Source: Gnetum montanum
Lineage: Eukaryota; Streptophyta; Gnetopsida; Gnetales; Gnetaceae
Assembly (NCBI GenBank): GCA_015680685.1
Contig: MNCI01011924.1
Span: 1 to 23,279, forward strand
DNA: 23,279 nt
Reading direction: 5' to 3'
The translations under genes and the position numbers were made by a program. How positions within the stretch are numbered: position 1 is the stretch's first letter; the number at the start of each line of letters is the position of its first letter. Shown piece by piece: positions 19,740 to 23,279 of this stretch. The notes beneath the pieces were generated by a model. It was given only the letters and a program-made list of their open reading frames with translations. It searched no databases and had not been told where the DNA came from.

Positions 19740-20990
19740 AGGGCATCCAATGGGTGAAAGCTGATTTTGAGAGCAGCACACTTTGCATGAAACCAATTGA
19801 GAGCCTAACATGCGCATATGTTGCAGGCATGGATGAACTAGAGCAAGTTCATCACCAACTCTCTAATGATGCAAATGATGATACTTATTGGGGAGAGTTG
19901 GAGATTCTTGAAAATTTCAAGAAAGAGCCCCTTGAAGTAAAAATGCTACTAGTCGAATTGGAATATGTGTTTTTAAAAAATGGGAAGCTAATCATAATCA
20001 ATGCAAATATTTCTCTAGAGCAGAAAAAGATGTTGTTGAATGTGGTTGAAAAATGGTTAGTAGCTTTTGCTTAATCATATCTTAAACTCACAAGGATTGA
20101 TCTTAGGATATGCCAGCATCACATCTACACTAATCTAACCATGAAGCCAAAGAGATAATCACAGAGGTGATTAAACCCCAAACTAAAGTAGATCATCAAA
20201 GAGGAAACCAAACAACTCCTCAAGGGAAGGTTCATTTATCCCATTGCAGATATTGAGTGGGTTAGTCCACTCGTGATTGTGCCAAAGAAAGGAGGCAAGT
20301 GGTGGGTCTACATCGATTTTCAGCTACTGAATATGGTAACACTCAAGGATCATTTTTCATTGCCATTTGTTGATCAAGTGTTAAACATAATATCTAGGCA
20401 TTTCTACTATAGTTTTCTAGATGGTTATAGCAGTTATAATGAAATTCAAATTGCACTAGAGGACTAAGCAAAGACAACATTCATGAGTCCTTGGGGGACT
20501 TTTGCATATCAAAAGATGTGATTTGGTCTATGCAATGCTCCTACTACATTCTAACACTTGGTTCTTAGCATTTTTCAACAGCAAATTGGAAGTGGTGTGG
20601 AAGTCTTCATGGATAACTTCTCCACTTATGAAGCTACATTTGAGCAAGCCCTAAACCATCTTGAGCAAGTGCTAAAATGATGTGTTGAAACCAACTTGCA
20701 ACTCAATTGGCAAAAAAATTCACCTAATGATCTAGGAAGGCATTGTATTGGGGCATAGAATATCACAAGCAGGAATTGAGGTAGACCCTAAGAAAATAAG
20801 GGTCATCCAAGGAATAACACGCCAACTAGAAACTATAAAAGATGTTTGATCATTCCTTGGACATACTAGCTACTACCAGTAATTCATAGAGAATTTCTCT
20901 AAGATCATAAGGTCATTGGTGGAGCTGACAAAGAAAGATGCTTCATTTGTATGGATCGTAGAATATGAAAAAGCATTTCAACAACTAAAA
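19740..20990 (+). pseudogene. Ty3/gypsy reverse transcriptase relic
   Basis: The N-terminal linker (19754-20074, PLEVKMLLVELEYVFL) matches Tat/Athila pol. The core follows: IYPIADIEWVSPLVIVPKKG, YIDFQLLN, HFSLPFVDQVLNII, SFLDGYSSYNEIQIALED, SPWGTFAYQKM, FGLCNAPTTF. The catalytic box is FMDN (20606-20617) instead of F/YMDD, so one metal-binding Asp is lost. A frameshift near the A run at 20711-20717 moves the reading to a second frame, which continues with IVLGHRISQAGIEVDPKKI and FLGHTSYYQ. Several TAG/TAA stops occur. It copied the element RNA into DNA from the tRNA primer. Confidence 0.85.
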
Positions 20991-21041
20991 GAGAAACTTG
21001 TATAAACTCTAATCCTACTAGCACCTGACTAGTTTAGACCA

Positions 21042-21410
21042 TTTCATGTCATGATGGATACATCAAATTATGCCTTGGGATTCATGCTTATGCAAATGAA
21101 TGACAGGAAACATCCATACTACATCCACTGCATTAGCCGAAGCATTGTGGATGCACAACTAAACTACACAACTAGAAAAAAAGAATTGATGGCAGTGGTG
21201 TTTGCTCTAGAGATGTTCAAGTATTATGTGCTTGGATATGAGGTGTTTGTGCACATGGACCACAATGTCATTCGCTTCCTAATGAACAAGCCAACGGTGA
21301 GCCCTCATGTCATACAATGGCTAGTAATCTTGTAGAAATTCGATCTTGCAATGGTAGATCAAAAGGGCACTGAGAATGTGGTCATTGATCACTTGTCTCG
21401 ATTGCAATGA
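21042..21410 (+). pseudogene. RNase H relic
   Basis: The reading MMDTSNYALGFMLMQ, YISRS-type segment (HCISRSIVDAQLNYTTRKKE), LMAVVFALEMFKYYVLGYEV and FVHMDHNVIRFLMNKP matches Ty3/gypsy RNase H, with the usual D, E and D catalytic positions still visible (DTSNYA, KELMAVV, MDHN). It ends VIDHLSRLQ followed by TGA at 21408-21410. There is one TAG in the middle (near 21334). It degrades the RNA strand during reverse transcription. Confidence 0.8.
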
Positions 21411-21419
21411 GACAATAAA

Positions 21420-22796
21420 GAGGAAAAAAAATCACTATCTAATATGTTTCCTAATGAACTCCTCTATGTTGGAGCTATAACTAAACAATTGCCTAATGAG
21501 CCTAAATGATATGATGGCATTCTCACCTATCTTCTCACCCAAGAGATGCCACAAGGGATGGACCACTAGAAGAAACGATAGTTTCTTCACTAGGTAAAAC
21601 ACTTCATGGGGATCAACAAACACCTCTACAAGATAGGCATCAATGTCTTGGTTCATTGGTGTGTTCTTGATGCCGATCAACTACGCATTCTCCATGATGC
21701 TCATAAAGGTCCTTGTGGAGGATACTATGCTGGAAGATGCATGGCCATTAAAATCTTGATGGCAGGGTACTATTGGCCAACATTCTTTAAGGATGCTCAT
21801 CATTATGTTTGCTCTTGTGAATGATTCCAACAAGATGGTGGAATGACTGCTCGAATGGAGGGACCTTAGCAATGGATTCAACCATTTGAACCCTTCAACA
21901 TTTGGGGCATTGATTTGAAGGTTTCCATCACATCCATGTCAAATGGAAAGATGTACATCATAGTCGTTGTCAACTATTGTATGAAATGGGCAAAAGCAGT
22001 AGCTGTCATCAATTGTAAATCTTCTATTGTTACTCAATTTGTACAACAAAATTTTATAACCAGGTTTGGCATTCCATGTGCATTAATTTCTAATAATGGA
22101 TCTCACTTTATAGGCACTACTTTTTGGAAGCTCATGCAATGCTTGGGGGTTGATCACAAACTCACAATGCGCTACCACCCCTAAGCCAATGGTCAAGCTT
22201 AGGTTACCAATAGGGAAATCACAAGGATTCTAACAAGAACTGTTAGCAAAGATAGGAAATATTGGAGCATAAAACTCAATGATTCCTTTTGGGCCTATTG
22301 CTCAACATGGAAACTCCCTATAGGCTATTCTCCCTATGAGCTTAAGTATGGAAAATTACCAACACTTCTTATTCAATCTGAGATCTGTACACTTTTAATA
22401 GCCTATGACCTTAACCTTGAATTAAGTCTAGCACAAAAAGGAAGACTAATGAATCTCATCCTACTAGATAAAAACTAATTGGTGGCCCTATTATCTAACG
22501 AGTTTCACAAGGCCTACAACAAAAAGCACCATGACCTTAAAATCAGAAAATTCAAATTTCAACTGGGAGATAAGGTTCTCTATTGGAATCCCACACATTT
22601 ACCTCAACAAACTAAGTTTCAAACATTATGGTAAGGACCTTACATCATTTATGAAACTTTTCCTTTTGGGGCCATGATGATCTACAAACCTAAGAGCCTA
22701 GACAACAAACAGCTAGTCAACATCCAACAAGTCAAACCTTTCCATAAGCATAAGCCAAAAAATACAATAAACACCTCATTGGATGGACAACCATAG
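21420..22796 (+). pseudogene. Integrase relic
   Basis: The zinc-binding region is ILHDAHKGPCGGYYAGR then GYYWPTFFKDAHHYVCSC; the expected second His (GGHH) reads GGYY and the last Cys is also changed. In the catalytic core, FNIWGIDLKV keeps the first Asp. The second Asp is Asn in ALISNNGSHFIG, and the catalytic Glu of NGQAE is a TAG at 22200-22202. The C-terminal part (YSPYELKYGKLP, KFKFQLGDKVLYWN, GPYIIYETFPFGA) matches Tat/Athila integrases and ends at TAG 22794-22796 with no chromodomain. It would have inserted the cDNA; it is certainly inactive. Confidence 0.85.
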
Positions 22797-23279
22797 TCCA
22801 GATTTTGGATCTCCTCCTTTCAACTTAGTTGTGGGGGAGATGGCCAACCATGCTAAGCATATAAGCAATTCCTCCATTTTCACCCTTTTTGTTTTACACA
22901 TTTTTTGTTTTACAACTTTTGTTTTGAACATTCTTTATTTTACATCTTCTTATTTTCATGTTATTAATCCACTATCAGTACATTTACTATTTCTTGAATA
23001 TTTTACACTTTCTTTTATATTTTCTTTTATTCTGATACGATTTTCTAACTTTTTATTAATAAGTCCCAGGCACAGTGGTAATGCATTGCTTGATGGTGGT
23101 ATGTACTATTTTTTTATTTGATTGTTAGTGTTTGGATTTTGGCTTGGAATTTCATTATAGATGATTAGGACATGGTTTCATGCAACAGGCAGTGAGTCCA
23201 TAATATCCACCCATCCACAAACTCTATGGTTTTCCTCGTTCTTGAAATGTGCAGTTCTTTTTTCATTAATACAACTTTA
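22797..23279 (+). other. 3' region after pol, G-rich tract at 22831-22840
   Basis: GTGGGGGAGATGG (22831-22843) resembles the polypurine-like tract often found just after integrase in Tat/Athila elements. The rest is AT-rich with T-rich runs (22900-23060) and no LTR start, so the 3' LTR, and any extra ORF before it, lie beyond the window. An open stretch at 22783-23121 reads as a hydrophobic T-rich translation and I do not consider it a gene. Confidence 0.5.

Larger units (their letters stand above)
9288..23279 (+). mobile_element. Tat/Athila-like Ty3/gypsy element, 3' end outside window
   Basis: In order: 5' LTR (9288-10156), tRNA-Asp-type primer binding site, gag (from 10318), protease, RT, RNase H and integrase (to 22796). 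RNase H before integrase is the Ty3/gypsy order. RT and integrase match the Tat/Athila type, with no chromodomain apparent after integrase. A complete related element is inserted in reverse at 12566-19092. Excluding that, about 7.5 kb of this element is in view. All proteins are broken by stops and frameshifts. Confidence 0.85.

Noticed and set aside
22783-23121. 112-codon hydrophobic open frame after integrase
   Set aside because: The hydrophobic translation comes from T-rich sequence in the 3' region; no motif, and it overlaps the integrase end. An env-like protein cannot be supported from this alone.
1-23279. CRISPR arrays, rRNA genes, operons or ribosome binding sites
   Set aside because: No spaced identical repeats of CRISPR type, no rRNA-like blocks and no bacterial gene structure; everything recognisable is of plant retroelement type.
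1-23279. Intact host protein-coding gene
   Set aside because: No frame of useful length without stops carries a conserved non-transposon domain; the other open frames on both strands overlap retroelement readings or are AT-rich low-complexity stretches.

Overview
The window looks like repeat-filled intergenic DNA from a seed plant with a large genome. It is AT-rich, I see no intact host gene, and almost every stretch longer than a few hundred bases is a decayed LTR retrotransposon or LINE. Reading frames are recognisable by homology but broken by stops and frameshifts. The density of old nested Ty3/gypsy elements with transition-type decay would suit a gymnosperm, but nothing here proves the taxon.

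Layout: (1) 1-5907 is the 3' part of a Ty3/gypsy element: a non-coding region with a conserved hairpin (194-246), a promoter-like segment with palindromes and a TATA box (538-611), a candidate 5'-UTR intron (741-1048), a long degenerate ORF (1049-4896) resembling the 'putative plant transposon protein' family, then a polypurine tract and an LTR (5032-5907). The ORF is split by a clean solo LTR of another family (3560-4436, target duplication CCTAG). (2) 5908-9287 holds minus-strand LINE relics (ORF1 5908-6965, reverse transcriptase 7440-8300), two weak tRNA-like/SINE-like segments and a 63-bp tandem duplication. (3) 9288-23279 is a plus-strand Tat/Athila-like Ty3/gypsy element: 5' LTR, tRNA-Asp-type primer binding site, gag, protease, RT, RNase H and integrase, with the 3' end outside the window. 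(4) At its gag/protease junction (12566-19092) sits a complete related element in opposite orientation, with both LTRs, ATCTT target duplications, a primer binding site and gag, but no pol that I can find.

The four TGATGA...TCATCA LTRs (A 5032-5907, B 9288-10156, C 12566-13484, D 18142-19092) belong to one superfamily. The three incomplete copies share the 3' hairpin and pre-PPT block or the gag, so together they suggest one family plan: LTR, PBS, gag, PR, RT, RH, INT, hairpin region, separately promoted extra ORF, PPT, LTR. That composite, and the palindromic U3 modules whose sequence differs between subfamilies, are the most interesting signals. All proteins appear non-functional: RT and integrase have lost catalytic acidic residues and the primer binding sites are altered only by transitions.
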